Part shown: positions 13,071 to 23,250 of the stretch, in pieces | How the letters are laid out: every line of letters begins with the position of its first letter | How positions within the stretch are numbered: the stretch's first letter is position 1 | NCBI RefSeq assembly: GCF_021018805.1 | Contig: NW_026960614.1 | Span: forward strand, 496,001 to 560,000 | Direction: 5' to 3' | DNA: 64,000 nt | Origin: Prinia subflava | Taxonomy: Eukaryota > Chordata > Aves > Passeriformes > Cisticolidae | The notes under the pieces: generated by a model | Seen by the model: only the letters and a program-made list of their open reading frames with translations | What the model was told of the DNA's origin: nothing | Database searches by the model: none | Program-made: the position numbers and the translations under genes

Positions 13071-15464
13071 CTACACTTGAGATGATGGCTGTACACCAGC
13101 CAGAGAATTTTGCTCTTGTTCTAGAGCTTGGGAAACTGTTTCGTCCCCCTGACGTCTTCGTCTTTTTCTTCGCCTCCGAGTTTTCGGGCTTGGCGTGGGC
13201 TCGGCATGACCCACTGCTTTGCATGTTTCTGCAGTATGGTCTGGACCCACACCTTGTGCGCAGAAAAACAAGGGAGTCACTTTCTGTGCCTCCTTTTCCT
13301 GTTCTCCACTAGGCTGAATATCTGCCTGTGTCTCATGTCCATCATTCTGCCTCTGTTCTGCCGGCTGTGAAGCAGCCGTTGGGGTCATCACCATAGAATC
13401 ACAGGTGTTTAGAACTGCACAGGTCTGGACCATCTCCAGGATATTAGAAGTCTCTGGAATGGTTTCCAGGAGCCTCTGGCAAGCAGAATTAGCATAGCTT
13501 CTTGCTAATTGCTCCAAAATTATCATTGTCAAAGTTATATCCTCGACTCTCGTCTTTAAAAAATGCATCAGACGCGATATAAATTCATTAAAAGCTTCCT
13601 CTGGCTTCTGTGCTATGTCTAAGAAGTCTTCCTTTGGGGAGAAGGATAACTTGGTTTTTATCAATGCAGATATCCCTATGTATCTGCACGAATCTAAAAC
13701 CCTGAAAGAAAGGCCAGCTTGCACATCAGGGCAAGCATATTGACTCCTCCCCATAAGTAGGTCAGCTCCGACCCCAAACAAGGGATCATCTCGAGGCAGG
13801 TGGCTATTTTCGACAGCCATTTGTCCAGCTAGGAATTTCCAATTTCTTTCAAAGGTAAAAACCTGTTGAGGTTCAAGCATCATTGTTGCAAGACCTCTTA
13901 TTACATAAGGAAAGATCAGATTCTCAAATTCTGCACTGATCCATTGAATTGCCTCAGTGAAGCTTATATTATCTTCTGCCACGTCCCTTGATAAGGGAAG
14001 CGGGACTGCCCATGATGGGTCATCATGGCTATGATGCTGTGGAACCACGACCACAGGTCCCTGAACTGGCTCGGGCAAAGTTGCATCTTCAGGCAGCAGC
14101 TCTCTTAGGTCAGCAGCCTGGTTCACCTGGGATGCAGAACTAAAAGCCTCATCCGATTTCACGACAGGGAAAGCGTGCACATCAGACAACGCTTTTGCCC
14201 CGTTATCATCTCCCACAGCCGACCCGGCCCCGTAGGGGGGGTGGGCGGGGGACAGTGGCTCGCTCAGACTCCTCTCTGAGCGGGGGGGCGATTGTCGCGC
14301 TGGGCAGGGAGGCGTGGCCGACCGGCCACAGCCTTCAGCTCCTGTTCCATCAGCCGATGGGTCGGTGGCCGGGGCCAGAGCCGGCAGCAGCTCTGCGGCT
14401 CCAGCGCTCGGCCCCGTCCCCTCTGAATGGAGGGGGCATGCGGCGGGGCCGCGCGGCGGCGCGGGGGGGCTGTCCAGCGCGGGGGGCCCCGCAGCAGCGG
14501 GCAGCGTTGCGCCCAGCCCTCCCCCCGCGGCGCCGGACCGGCACCGGACGCGTGGGGCGGGGCGCGGCGCGGTGGGCGGCGGCGGCGGCTCCGCTGCGGG
14601 CACCGCACGGACCGCCGGCGGCGGCGACCCCGCGCACAGCATTTGGCGCGGCGGGGGGACGGGGCAAGGAGGGGCCGTCCCCACCGCTCTCGCCTGCCGA
14701 ATCCTGCGCGGAGCAGGTCGCGGCGGGGCGGGGCGGGCCGGGGAGGCGGCGGCAGGGGGCGGCGCCGGCAGCGCCGGGGGCGGCGTGCACGGCGGCCCCC
14801 CCGGCTCCCCGCAGGGGGCCCGAGGCGGCGCGGCTCCGCGCGGCAGCTGCAGGGCGGACCCCGCAGCGGTGGCGGGCAGCGGGGGGGTCGCCGCGGCACG
14901 GCGGCCCGGGGCGGCGCGGGCGATCCCCCGCGCTCGGCGTGGGACCCAATGCCGAGCGCTCCGCCCCCTCGGCACCCCAGCTCCCCGCCCGGGCAACCGC
15001 GCGGGGAGCGGACCGAAAAAAGCTTCCCCGCCCTTCCAAAAACCCCGCTGGGCGCGCCCAACCCCCGACATGGGGGTGGGGGTCTCCTGCATCGGCTCCA
15101 ACCCTGCATCAGAGCAATCCTCGTCAGAAGCGACGGAGCTCACAGGGGAGCCAGTCCTGCTTCCTGTCGAAAGCCCAGAATCAACTTCAAAGTCCTCTCC
15201 AGCCTCTTTTAGAAGTGGGAAGACTGTTCCCCAGGTCCCTAGGAGAGCGCTAGCTCTCATATTTCCGTTCAGAACGGATAAAAAAAGTTTTTCCCCCAGG
15301 GTTTTCCATGGGTCGATTGAGAGTGCTTTTTCAGCACTATAAAAAATTCCAAGTTTCTTTCCCCAGCTAAATAGTTCTCTCACGTGTTTCCTGGTTAAGT
15401 CAGCGTCACAGGACAACAAAAAGGAGTGGAGCAGTTCCATCATCAATCGTTCCTCTGAGAACAT
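13071..15464 (-). CDS. gag: E1 Gag polyprotein, full-length open frame
   Basis: 797 codons without interruption, the structural polyprotein that assembles virus-like particles in the cytoplasm. Residues 1-85 form a Leu/Trp-rich helical domain like the Gag start of E2 and E8. About 100-430 is a Pro/Ala/Arg-rich linker encoded by extremely GC-rich DNA. About 440-700 is capsid, with a major-homology-type segment near 615-665 (EEAFNEFISRL at 622). The nucleocapsid has one degenerate knuckle, CAQGVGPDHTAETC (735-748), where the second Cys of C-X2-C-X4-H-X4-C is Gly, followed by an arginine tract KTRRRRKRRRRQG (about 760-772). No slippery heptamer and no protease frame follow, matching the loss of pol. 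Start chosen at the first Met, 100 bases after the primer site. Confidence 0.88.
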   Translation of the reverse strand: MFSEERLMMELLHSFLLSCDADLTRKHVRELFSWGKKLGIFYSAEKALSIDPWKTLGEKLFLSVLNGNMRASALLGTWGTVFPLLKEAGEDFEVDSGLSTGSRTGSPVSSVASDEDCSDAGLEPMQETPTPMSGVGRAQRGFWKGGEAFFGPLPARLPGRGAGVPRGRSARHWVPRRARGIARAAPGRRAAATPPLPATAAGSALQLPRGAAPPRAPCGEPGGPPCTPPPALPAPPPAAASPARPAPPRPAPRRIRQARAVGTAPPCPVPPPRQMLCAGSPPPAVRAVPAAEPPPPPTAPRPAPRVRCRSGAAGGGLGATLPAAAGPPALDSPPAPPRGPAACPLHSEGTGPSAGAAELLPALAPATDPSADGTGAEGCGRSATPPCPARQSPPRSERSLSEPLSPAHPPYGAGSAVGDDNGAKALSDVHAFPVVKSDEAFSSASQVNQAADLRELLPEDATLPEPVQGPVVVVPQHHSHDDPSWAVPLPLSRDVAEDNISFTEAIQWISAEFENLIFPYVIRGLATMMLEPQQVFTFERNWKFLAGQMAVENSHLPRDDPLFGVGADLLMGRSQYACPDVQAGLSFRVLDSCRYIGISALIKTKLSFSPKEDFLDIAQKPEEAFNEFISRLMHFLKTRVEDITLTMIILEQLARSYANSACQRLLETIPETSNILEMVQTCAVLNTCDSMVMTPTAASQPAEQRQNDGHETQADIQPSGEQEKEAQKVTPLFFCAQGVGPDHTAETCKAVGHAEPTPSPKTRRRRKRRRRQGDETVSQALEQEQNSLAGVQPSSQV

Positions 15465-15547
15465 CGTGGGTTTCTTCTTTTTGCAGCTGTAGAAGGCAGA
15501 TTTTTTTTTTTTTTCTTCTTTTTTCTTTCCTCACTAGCTTGCAACTT

Positions 15548-15565
15548 GACCACGTATAGGCGCCA
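15548..15565 (-). promoter_or_regulatory. E1 primer-binding site, Lys-like
   Basis: On the minus strand TGGCGCCTATACGTGG begins two bases after the 5' LTR end GGTGATA. It resembles the 3' end complement of tRNA-Lys (TGGCGCCCAACGTGG) with changes in the middle. Priming by tRNA-Lys is the best guess, not certain. Confidence 0.6.
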
Positions 15566-15567
15566 GT

Positions 15568-15896
15568 TATCACCGAGGAGGCCCAACCAGGAACACAGAC
15601 TGGGGACACAGATCTGGGTGCAACAAGAGCAGCAGGGCAGAAGCCTGCCCTTAGTTTATTTTTCCATTATATACCTGTGGCAAGGTGACCATGGATTGGA
15701 GAAGGGTATCGCCACCTCTCCTGTCACATTGGTCCAGGAGGCTGTCATTCAACCTCCCCTTGTCTTGGAAAAAGTATTCATAACATTGCCAATATTTACA
15801 AAACATGGTCCTGTGTTTACAATTCACCAGCGTGAGAAACTGCACGTTTCTCCTTTAATATGAACGCTTAGCAAACCAGGAAAATTCATGGCAACA
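15568..15896 (-). repeat. E1 5' LTR
   Basis: 329 bp, the promoter copy, with the same TATA and AATAAA arrangement as its partner. Its outer end TGTTGCC at 15896 touches the target duplication TGCTAC (15897-15902). Confidence 0.9.
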
Positions 15897-15902
15897 TGCT
15901 AC

Positions 15903-16384
15903 CTTTGCTCTCCTACCAGCAGGGCACAAGATGACAGTGGCTGGGAACCACGAGGGTGACAGGCAGGCATTGACTGCTTGGCTCAGTTCACCACACATCT
16001 GCATCTCCATGTGATCCTTGTGGAAGCTTGGCACCAGAGCCTGCCCATGGCTCTCCAGGGAGTTGCTTTGATTTAGGAGCAATCAAATCAAAATCAGTCA
16101 AAAGTCTGGGCAAACTTTGCATATTGCTGGTGGTGAGGCTTTTCTTGCTGCATTTAATGTCACTGGGACTTCAGGGCTAAGCAGCACCACAAAAAGGGAA
16201 ATGCTAAACACAGGTTTGTGTGATCCTTGTCTCATCAGCAAAGATCAGAGGAATTTTCCACCTAAATCATCCAATGCTTCCACTGGCTGATGAATAAACT
16301 TAAAAGAACATAATTCACACAGGCTACTGCTGAGGAGACAGTATTATTCCTGGCTCACATCTGCCTGTCTGCTCCATTTTGGGA
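15903..16384. other. Non-coding stretch, nothing recognised
   Basis: Host-like sequence continuing from the left flank of E1 (the target TGCTAC joins ...CAACTT to CTTTGC...). No open frame or repeat that I can name. Confidence 0.4.
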
Positions 16385-17264
16385 GACCTCACCTGCAGAG
16401 CTGCATGCAGCCCTGGGGTCACAGCACAGGGAGGACACGGAGCTGCTGGAGCAACTCCAGAGGAGACAAGGATGATGTGCTCTAAGGGATGGAGCATCTC
16501 TCCTTTGGAGACAGGCTGAGAGAGCTGGGATTGCTCAGCCTGAAGAAAAGGCTCTGGGAAGGCCTTATTGCAGTATTGTATTTCAGTACTTCAAGGGGGC
16601 TCACAAGAAAGATGGGAACAAACTTTTTATCAGGTGTCGCTATTGTATTAGGGATGGCTGAATAATGACACAAGACTCCAAGGTCTTCTCAGAAGGCAAA
16701 AGCAATGTTTATTTGACATAAGCTTCTTTTATAGACTGTTCTGAGACAGCTGGACATGATTGGTCCTTTAATCAACACCCCTCACCATCCTTGGGTAATT
16801 AGGAACAACACCTCTGTGTAAACATCTTGCAAGTCAACATGTTCAAAACACCAGCTGCAGGATTGTTTGGATTCCTTCCTGAGTTATCTCACAGCTTTGC
16901 AGACCAGGGTATGAGAAAGTTATTTGACTTTCTCTCCCACAGGCTCTGCTGCTGTCTGATACTTGAAAATTCCCCTCTGACCAGGCTGTCAGCATCCACA
17001 ATCAGGGCCTGCTGCAACAGTACAGGGGCGAAGGTTTTAAACTGAAACAGGTTAGATTTAGACTAGATACAAGGAAGGAGATTGTTACACTGGAAAAACC
17101 AGTAAAACACTGGCACAGATTGCCCAGAGAGGTGGTAGATGCCCCATCCCTGGAAGTGTTCAAGGCCAGGATGGACAGGGCTCTGAGCAACCTGGCCTAG
17201 TTAAAGATGTCTCTGTGGACTAAATGGCCTTTAAAGGTCCCTTCCAACCAAACTATTCTGTGAC
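16385..17264 (+). mobile_element. CR1 LINE 3' fragment, split by an LTR
   Basis: 16385-16645 and 17020-17264 together form the 3' end of a CR1 element in plus orientation. Recognisable parts are the ORF2 end (GACAGGCTGAGAGAGCTGGG; AACTGAAACAGGTTAG) and the CR1 tail ending CTATTCTGTGACAT. The frame is decayed. The two halves rejoin within a few bases when the LTR at 16646-17019 is removed. 5'-truncated, as most avian CR1 copies are. Confidence 0.8.
16646..17019 (-). mobile_element. Solo ERVK-like LTR inside CR1
   Basis: About 374 bp. On the minus strand it starts TGTTGCAGCAGG at 17019, has TCTATAAAAGAAGC and CAAATAAACATTG (TATA and polyadenylation signals), and ends near CCATCCCTAATACA. It interrupts the CR1 fragment. 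The target duplication is not clean (GTA shared at both sides), so the left edge is uncertain by a few bases. Confidence 0.65.
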
Positions 17265-17423
17265 ATAAAAGGAAGTAAGTTGCTTCTTGGGGGAAAGGGA
17301 GTCAGCTCCTTAAAGCTTTTGTTACATCCTAGTGCAATGGATGTGGACTGCAACCCTTATTCATGTGATAAGGATTTAGATTACAGATGAAGTGCATCCT
17401 ACAGCATCACTTCCCTATCCATG
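17265..17423. other. Short non-coding spacer
   Basis: Sequence between the CR1 tail and the solo LTR at 17424. No feature seen; its last six bases TCCATG form the target duplication of that LTR. Confidence 0.4.
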
Positions 17424-17952
17424 TGTTACGGTGTGCTTTTCCCAGGGTGCACACGGCAGCATCAGGGAGCAACACATCCCCCCGGGGGAGACTTTTCCTC
17501 CCTGCTCTGGACTTTGGTGGTCTCAGCAGTTGCTTTTGGGGCGCAGAGATGTATCAGAGGCGAGACGGGTCTTGGGGTAAACTAAGGAGATTTATTACAG
17601 GTATAACTGAAGCATAACAACTAAAAGCTGGACCCCAAAGACTGGGAGCACGTGTCCCGCCATGGATTTTATACACAGGCAATACAAAGCAAACAACCAA
17701 TGAGAATGCACTCAGGGAGGAGTCTAAGGCGGAGATACAGAACTAAATCCAATGGGAATAGCAGAAGCAGTGTAATGATATAAAACAGCAAATGGTATAT
17801 CGAGTTAGGGAAGATTGGCAAGGAAGGTTCTAGAAATAGAGGCAGGGACACAGAGAAATGACACATAACGGTATGTATAATTTAAATCATAACGCACAAA
17901 TGAAATAGAAAGCTAGCCTGAAAACTCAAAGCAGAAAACCCCCACCACAACA
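17424..17952 (-). mobile_element. Solo ERVK LTR
   Basis: 529 bp with ends TGTTACGG...CCACAACA on the plus strand and a perfect 6-bp duplication TCCATG (17418-17423 and 17953-17958). On the minus strand GTGTATAAAATCC gives a TATA box and TGTAATAAATCTCC a polyadenylation signal, which sets the orientation. No internal sequence remains, so the provirus was reduced by LTR-LTR recombination. Confidence 0.8.
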
Positions 17953-17958
17953 TCCATG

Positions 17959-18127
17959 GACATAAACAGGGACCTGACCAGGCTCCCCCAGCTGCTTCCT
18001 ACCATATATCTGGATTTTCCATTCACAGTACAGTTCAATGGAAAGGCTGCTTCCAAAATAAAGGCCAGCCAAGACAGGCAGTAGAGTGTTTATTTTCAAG
18101 TGTTTGAGTACCCTAAATGTTGCCTGA
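17959..18127. other. Spacer before E2
   Basis: Non-coding sequence between the solo LTR and the 5' LTR of E2. No feature seen. Confidence 0.4.
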
Positions 18128-18449
18128 TGTCACCCTGTTATTTTGGAATTTCCCTAGCTTTCTGATTGTTTACCTTCTTGGAGTCAGTTTCTCACAATTC
18201 TAACAGTCTCTTAATGTAAATATAGCTCTGTTTACCTAACGGTTGTTTTTTGTTTACATTCCTTTCTGGAGGAGGAGAGAAGTTGATTGACTGTTTAACC
18301 AGTGTGGTTGGAGGGGTGGTGATTCCATCCTCCAATCCACAGCCGGTGCCACAAAATGTATAAATATGAAAGAAAGTAAAGTTCTTCCCTTCTTTCCCGC
18401 TTGGACATCTCCAAGTCCCTGTGTGGTTCTTTCGTGTCCGATTGCAGCA
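18128..18449 (+). repeat. E2 5' LTR
   Basis: 322 bp from TGTCACCC to GATTGCAGCA. TATA box GTATAAATATG near 18359, then a polyadenylation-like AGTAAAG. The first 67 bp resemble the remnant at 60289-60355 (CTTCTTGGAGTCAGTTTCTC in both), which identifies the pair. Confidence 0.8.
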
Positions 18450-18451
18450 TC

Positions 18452-18469
18452 TGGTGGGCTGTGTGAGGA
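18452..18469 (+). promoter_or_regulatory. E2 primer-binding region
   Basis: TGGTGGGCTGTGTGAGGA begins two bases after the LTR end. Compared with E8 (TGGTGACCCCGTCTGTGTG) it keeps TGGTG and CTGTGTGAG but has lost several bases between, so the original tRNA-Trp-like site is damaged. Confidence 0.5.
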
Positions 18470-18568
18470 ACAGCCGTGGGCGAGGTCTTATAGTTCTTAC
18501 CCCCCCCTTCCTTGCTCTTGCACGGTGGCTGAGAGCCGCTTGGCACTTTGCCTGCAGCTCTTGCGATA

Positions 18569-20441
18569 ATGGCAACCCCTGTGGTTTCTGCGCAGGACTC
18601 ATTGGTCCTGGAGATCTGGAAAGATTTAATGGAAAGGAAATGGGCTCATGTTTCCCAGAGCAGGTTTGAAAGATTGTTTATGTGGGCCAGGGATCAAGGA
18701 TTATTCTCAACGCCTGAAGACGCGTTCTCTAAGGAGGTGTGGTCTCAATTAGGAGAAAGCTTGATGGAAGCGGTCTCTGCTGATTATAGTGTAGAGGTAG
18801 TACGCTTGTTGGTACAATGGAAACTGTTTGATGTGTTTTGGCAGGGATTGTAATCATCCAGTTCTGAGACTTCTGTGGATGCGCGGATTTCCTGGAGCAG
18901 CTCTCCCACCCTGGATGAAGAGCTAGAGGGGGGTGGGGACATCCTGTCGGACGCCACTGTGTCGGGAGCCGAGGTGGATTTTGGTTTCTTGGGCGTGGCA
19001 GAGCCCTCCCCTCCTCTCCACGACGCTGTGATGAGGGGTATTTCCACCCCTGATTGCGACCTTGGTTCCCCGGGAGGGGTGGGCTCCCAGCCCACCAGAC
19101 CTGGGCAACCGGCGAATGGGCGGAGCCCCGCGGGCTCTTGACAGTTCTGTGGAGCCAGTAGGGCTGGCCCCGCCCATCCCCGCGCCACAGAGGAGGCGGT
19201 GCAGGGGGCAGCTGCCCTCCCTTCATGCTTTCCCAGCGCTTAGAGGCTGCGAGGAGCCCCTGGTTCAGCCTCCGCCGCTCCTTGACTCTGATTCAGTGAT
19301 GACGCTCTGTCCGAATTGTGGCGTTTCTACCACATACCCCCTTGGTGCGGCGGGAACAGAGCCGGCTGTTCCGCCGCTGCTTTCGACCGGGAAGGGGGGG
19401 CATCGGCCGCCTCTGTGCCTGTGTCGCCTGTCGCTCATGCACAGGTGGTGGAGGCTGCCGGAGGTGGGGTTTTGATCGATTTTCTGTGGGACCCTGCCCC
19501 GGTAGGCCAGCAGCCCGCCCCGCTCGGGGGGGAGGGCAGTACCTGGTGTAGGCTTCCGAGCCACGGGCGGGACCCTGCTGGGGGCGGTTCCGGACACCAC
19601 CTTCCCCGCGCCGCCTCCGCCGGATGCAGTGGTTGGTGGTGTTTGCGGGGCGGGGGTGACCCCGAGTTCGAACGGCTCTGAACGGCTTTCCGCCCCTCCC
19701 GAGGTTCCCTCCCTGTCCACGCCGCCCGTGCCCGTTCCCATGGACAGGACGCGGGCTGTTGCCGTGGCTCCGCAAGCTACGCCCCTCATCGCACCACATT
19801 CCCCCCCCGTGCCAGGAGAGGGGGGCCGAGCGCCAACCCCGCTCCGATACATACCGGGTTCGCAAGCCCCGCTGGGATCCACGACCGGCGCGGGACCCTC
19901 TGAGTGGTCTCCGGCAGTCAGCGCTTCGGCGCTGCTGACAGGCGTGAGCTCTGCGGGGACTGGTCTGCCCCCGGCGCTGACTGGCCAGGCCCTGCCCCCG
20001 CCGCCCCCCGTGAGTGCCGGGGCTGCGGCGGGTGCGGGCGACGTGGTATTCACCTTTGGCGCAAGCACCGACACAGCCGGTATGAGGCCGGCGCTTGCCA
20101 GGGGTAAGGGACACCACGCTGGTGGTTCTTCTCCAGGTACCTGGTGGACTCTTCCCCCGTGTCACATGACCGGACGTCCAAGAGATCATGGGCGGTTTTG
20201 GGGAGATGTAAGAGCAAAGGCTGAGGAAATGGATGACTGTGCCTTTGCACATGGCCGCCTGGATTGTGGAGATGGATTTCCTAGCCCTGCTGTGGCTGCT
20301 GGTGATGCTGGGCCAGTGATATCGAACGGTGTTGAGCTGACTCCCAGTCAGGCATCTGCCCCGTCCCTGTGGGGTCCATGAGACAGGACTTAGCGGGTGC
20401 TGCCGCCTTACCAGAGGGTTGCCAGGCTTTCCCTGTGCTTA
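18569..20441 (+). pseudogene. gag: E2 gag, N-terminal half
   Basis: From ATG 18569 the first 94 codons match the Gag start of E8 (SLGESLMEA versus SLLGECLMEA), ending at a TAA (18851). Beyond it the frame moves several times through a GC-rich Pro/Ala linker. The linker includes a short cysteine motif LCPNCGVSTTYP near 19305, also found in E8. The last readable part (about 19629-20380) contains GDVRAKAEEMDD and ends where E3 is inserted. The protein would be a particle-forming polyprotein, but this copy is broken by nonsense and frameshift changes. The text resumes after E3 at 27710. Confidence 0.8.
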
Positions 20442-21209
20442 TGAAAAGAACAGGGCATATGCCTTTATTAACATTCAGCTCTTTATTAAAGTGATCAGCT
20501 CATTATTAAAATCATCAGCAGGATTGCAAAGTCCGATCGGAGTTTTCCACACTACTGCAGCCATCTGAAGGAGCAGGTGCTGTCCCAGTGGATGCTGAGT
20601 CCTTGTTCCTATAGAAACAGCTGGCAGTTCTCTCTGGTCAACCATCAGAAGGCAGAGCACTGGCAGTCAGCTCTTTGCCCTCAGGGAAAAGTTTCAAGAG
20701 TTTCCCATTCTCTGCATCAACCAGCTCAGCTGGCCAGTTCCCATTCCATTCAGGCTCCTCATAGGTCATGGCCAATCTTCAAACCAGGCCAGGAGGTGCA
20801 TCCACTCCCCGCTCAGCCAGGGCACTATCCAATTCTCTTCTGACGAATCCAGCTTCCTGTCCTGGGGTGCAGTTTCCCCAAAAAAACCTCCCAGGATCCA
20901 CGGGGGCGGCCCTGCCCTATCTGCATATCCAAATGCATATGCATTTGTCCTGGTCATAGCCGAGGTTACTCTTGCTAAATGAGGTAGTTACAAAGGACAA
21001 TAGGGCTATCTAGGTGTGGGCAGCTTCTTTTCACATTTCAATTAGGTAGGGAAAAGTTGCCAGGCAACTTTCCTTCAGGGCAGCTCTCCCTGCTCAGATT
21101 GTCTGGGGTGTGGGGGGTGTTACTCTAGCCAGGAGAGGGTCAGTTGTGGGGTGGTTGTTTTTGTTGGGTTTTTTTTTGTTTGTTTTTTTTTTTTCTTTCG
21201 TTCCTAACA
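20442..21209 (-). repeat. E3 3' LTR
   Basis: On the minus strand it runs from TGTTAGGAACG (21209) to CTGTTCTTTTCA (20442), with AATAAAGGCATATG near its end. I count roughly half a dozen substitutions against the partner at 26938-27705, apart from the length of the poly-T run near 21170. Confidence 0.9.
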
Positions 21210-21230
21210 AATCCCTCCTCTATTTCTTTG
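21210..21230 (-). promoter_or_regulatory. E3 polypurine tract
   Basis: Minus strand CAAAGAAATAGAGGAGGGAT lies directly against the TGTTAGG of the 3' LTR, a normal plus-strand primer tract. Confidence 0.75.
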
Positions 21231-21607
21231 ATCGGGCTGTAGCCCGCATCAACTTGCAGCTTCCTACTGTGTATCCTCTCAATAGACACTGCTCAAAGAA
21301 ATTTAGGAGTTCTCTAGGGGAATTGCCCAGCGGGAGACTGAGCAGATGTGGGAGGGGTGCCTTTAAAGTTGGTTTTTTTATCAGGAATTAAGACACACTC
21401 GATAACAATTTAACTAGGGATAGGTCTCTTGGTCCCTCAATTGCTGTCTACGTAGAAGAGGTGGCAGGTGGTCCTGTTGGGTCTGGTTCGGCATCAGGGG
21501 CGGTACTGGTCCTGTGACTCCGGTAACGTGGGTCTGACTTCTCTCTGGAGTTCGCACTGCGGTATGTGTGGTGAGCAGCACCTGGAAGAGACTTTCATAA
21601 TTTTCCT
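21231..21607 (-). other. E3 interior next to the purine tract
   Basis: About 380 bp with no recognisable frame. CC dinucleotides are still fairly common here, unlike the next 3 kb. Confidence 0.4.
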
Positions 21608-21752
21608 CTTCTTAGTTACAGAATTACAGAATCACTAGGCTGGAAGAGACTTCTAGGATTAAGTCTAACTCTAATTACACGATGTCACTAAGTGCTACAT
21701 CTACTCTCTTCTTACACACATCTAGGAATGGTGACTTTACTACTTCTCAAGG

Positions 21753-21791
<39 letters not shown>

Positions 21792-23250
21792 GCACCGCTG
21801 AAGACTGTGTCTTCTTGTTCTATCAGTTGCTGCTTGAAGAACAAGACTCACTCTCACTTTACTATAACTACCTTTCAGGGAGTTGTAGTGATAATGTTAC
21901 TTCTGAATCTCTTTTTCTCTAGGCTAAACAACTTCAGCTCTTCCAGCTAGTATTTATAGGGCTAGTGTTCTAAGCTTCTCACTAGCTTTGTTGCTTTCTT
22001 TTGACACGCTCAAGCATCTTAATGTCTTTTTTTAAACTGAGGGGCTCAGAACTGGGCACAGTACTCAAGGAGTGGCCTCACCAATGCTATGTGTAAGGAA
22101 AGGATGACCTTTCTGCTCCTGCTGGCCACATTATTCTCAATACAGCCTACGATATTGTTAGCTTTGGCCATCAGGGCATACTGCTGGCTCATATTTAGTT
22201 GGTTATCAACTAGCACTTTCAGGTCTTTTTCTGCTTGGGTACTGTCTAGCTACACTACCTTCAACTTGTAAGGTTGCAGGGGGTTATTGTGGCTAAAATG
22301 CAACACCTGGGATTTGGACTTATTAAACGTTATCTTCTTGGATTTTGCTTATCTATCTAATCATTTTAGGTTTCTCTACAGAGTCTTCTTACTCTCTAAC
22401 AGATGGACACGTGCTCTCAGCTTAGTGTCATCTGTAAATTTACTAATGAAGGACTCAATACTTTCATCTGTGTTATTAATAAATATAATAAATAGAACTG
22501 GCTTCAGCACAGACTTTTGAGGGACACCACTGGTGGCTGGTTGCCTGCTGGATGCAGCACTATTCGTTACTACTCTCTGGGCTTGGGTATCTAGCCAGTT
22601 CTTAACTTAGCAAAGAGTGTTCTTGTATAAGCTGTGGGAAACAGTGTCAAAGACTTTGCTGAAATCTAAATAGACAACATAAACAACTTTTCATGTATCT
22701 ACCAGGCAGGTCACCTGGTCAGAGAAGGAGGCTAGTGGGGTCGAACACTACTTACTTCTCTTAAGCTCATGCTGGCTGGGTCTGATACTCTGTTTATCTC
22801 ATCAGTGCTGCACAATAGCTCTCAGTATAAACTGCTTTATCATCTTACTCGGTACTTTGGTCAGGCTAACTGGCATATAATTACTAGGCTCTTCTCTACT
22901 CTTTATGAATGGGAATTACATTGGCTAGCTCTCAGTCATCTAGAACTTCACTAGTGAGTTGAGACTTGGTAGATGATAGAGTGGCTTTGCAAACTTATTA
23001 GTTAGCTCTCTTATCTCTTTGGGATGGATTTCATGTGAGTGGGCATTCAAGCAAATTACTACTTCTCTGACTACTTTGTTTTTGATAACAGGAGGACTAT
23101 TCTGTTCTTTAAAAATATCTACTGACTCAGTATGACCACTGTCTTGAAGACAAGCTGTCTTCTCACTAAAGACAGCAGCAAAACAAAGCATAAAGCACTT
23201 CTGCTTTCTCTTTGTCTGCAATTACTAAATTTCTTCTTACTTTGAATCAT
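21608..23250 (-). mobile_element. CR1 LINE fragment carried inside E3, strongly C-to-T altered
   Basis: Starts on the plus strand with the CR1 tail repeat (TTACAGAATTACAGAATCAC) and follows the same CR1 text as 40076-41840. It is 5'-truncated within the reverse transcriptase. Side-by-side reading shows CC changed to CT almost throughout: CACCAGCCTTG (40503) against CACTAGCTTTG (21980), and GCCCATCCATCC (40876) against GCTTATCTATCT (22347). Changes of G to A on the same strand are nearly absent. The fragment cannot encode protein. A long poly-T run lies at 21757-21791. Confidence 0.85.

Larger units (their letters stand above)
11869..15896 (-). mobile_element. E1: complete gag-only ERVK element
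   Basis: A 4,028-bp element in minus orientation with two 329-bp LTRs that I find differing at two positions. It is flanked by a perfect 6-bp target duplication TGCTAC (11863-11868 and 15897-15902). The order on the minus strand is LTR, primer-binding site, gag, about 870 bp of non-coding DNA, purine tract, LTR. No protease, reverse transcriptase, integrase or env is present, so it can move only with enzymes from relatives such as E2 or E8. The close LTRs and the undamaged Gag frame indicate a recent insertion. The LTR ends read TG...TA rather than TG...CA. Confidence 0.92.

Noticed and set aside
14195..15342. Three long plus-strand open frames opposite the E1 Gag linker
   Set aside because: They are by-products of GC-rich DNA without stops; composition is Arg/Ala/Gly-rich, they have no domains, and the minus-strand frame continues smoothly into recognisable capsid.
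18729..20252. Long minus-strand frames opposite E2 gag
   Set aside because: They lie antisense to recognisable gag text in a GC-rich linker and have no domain features.
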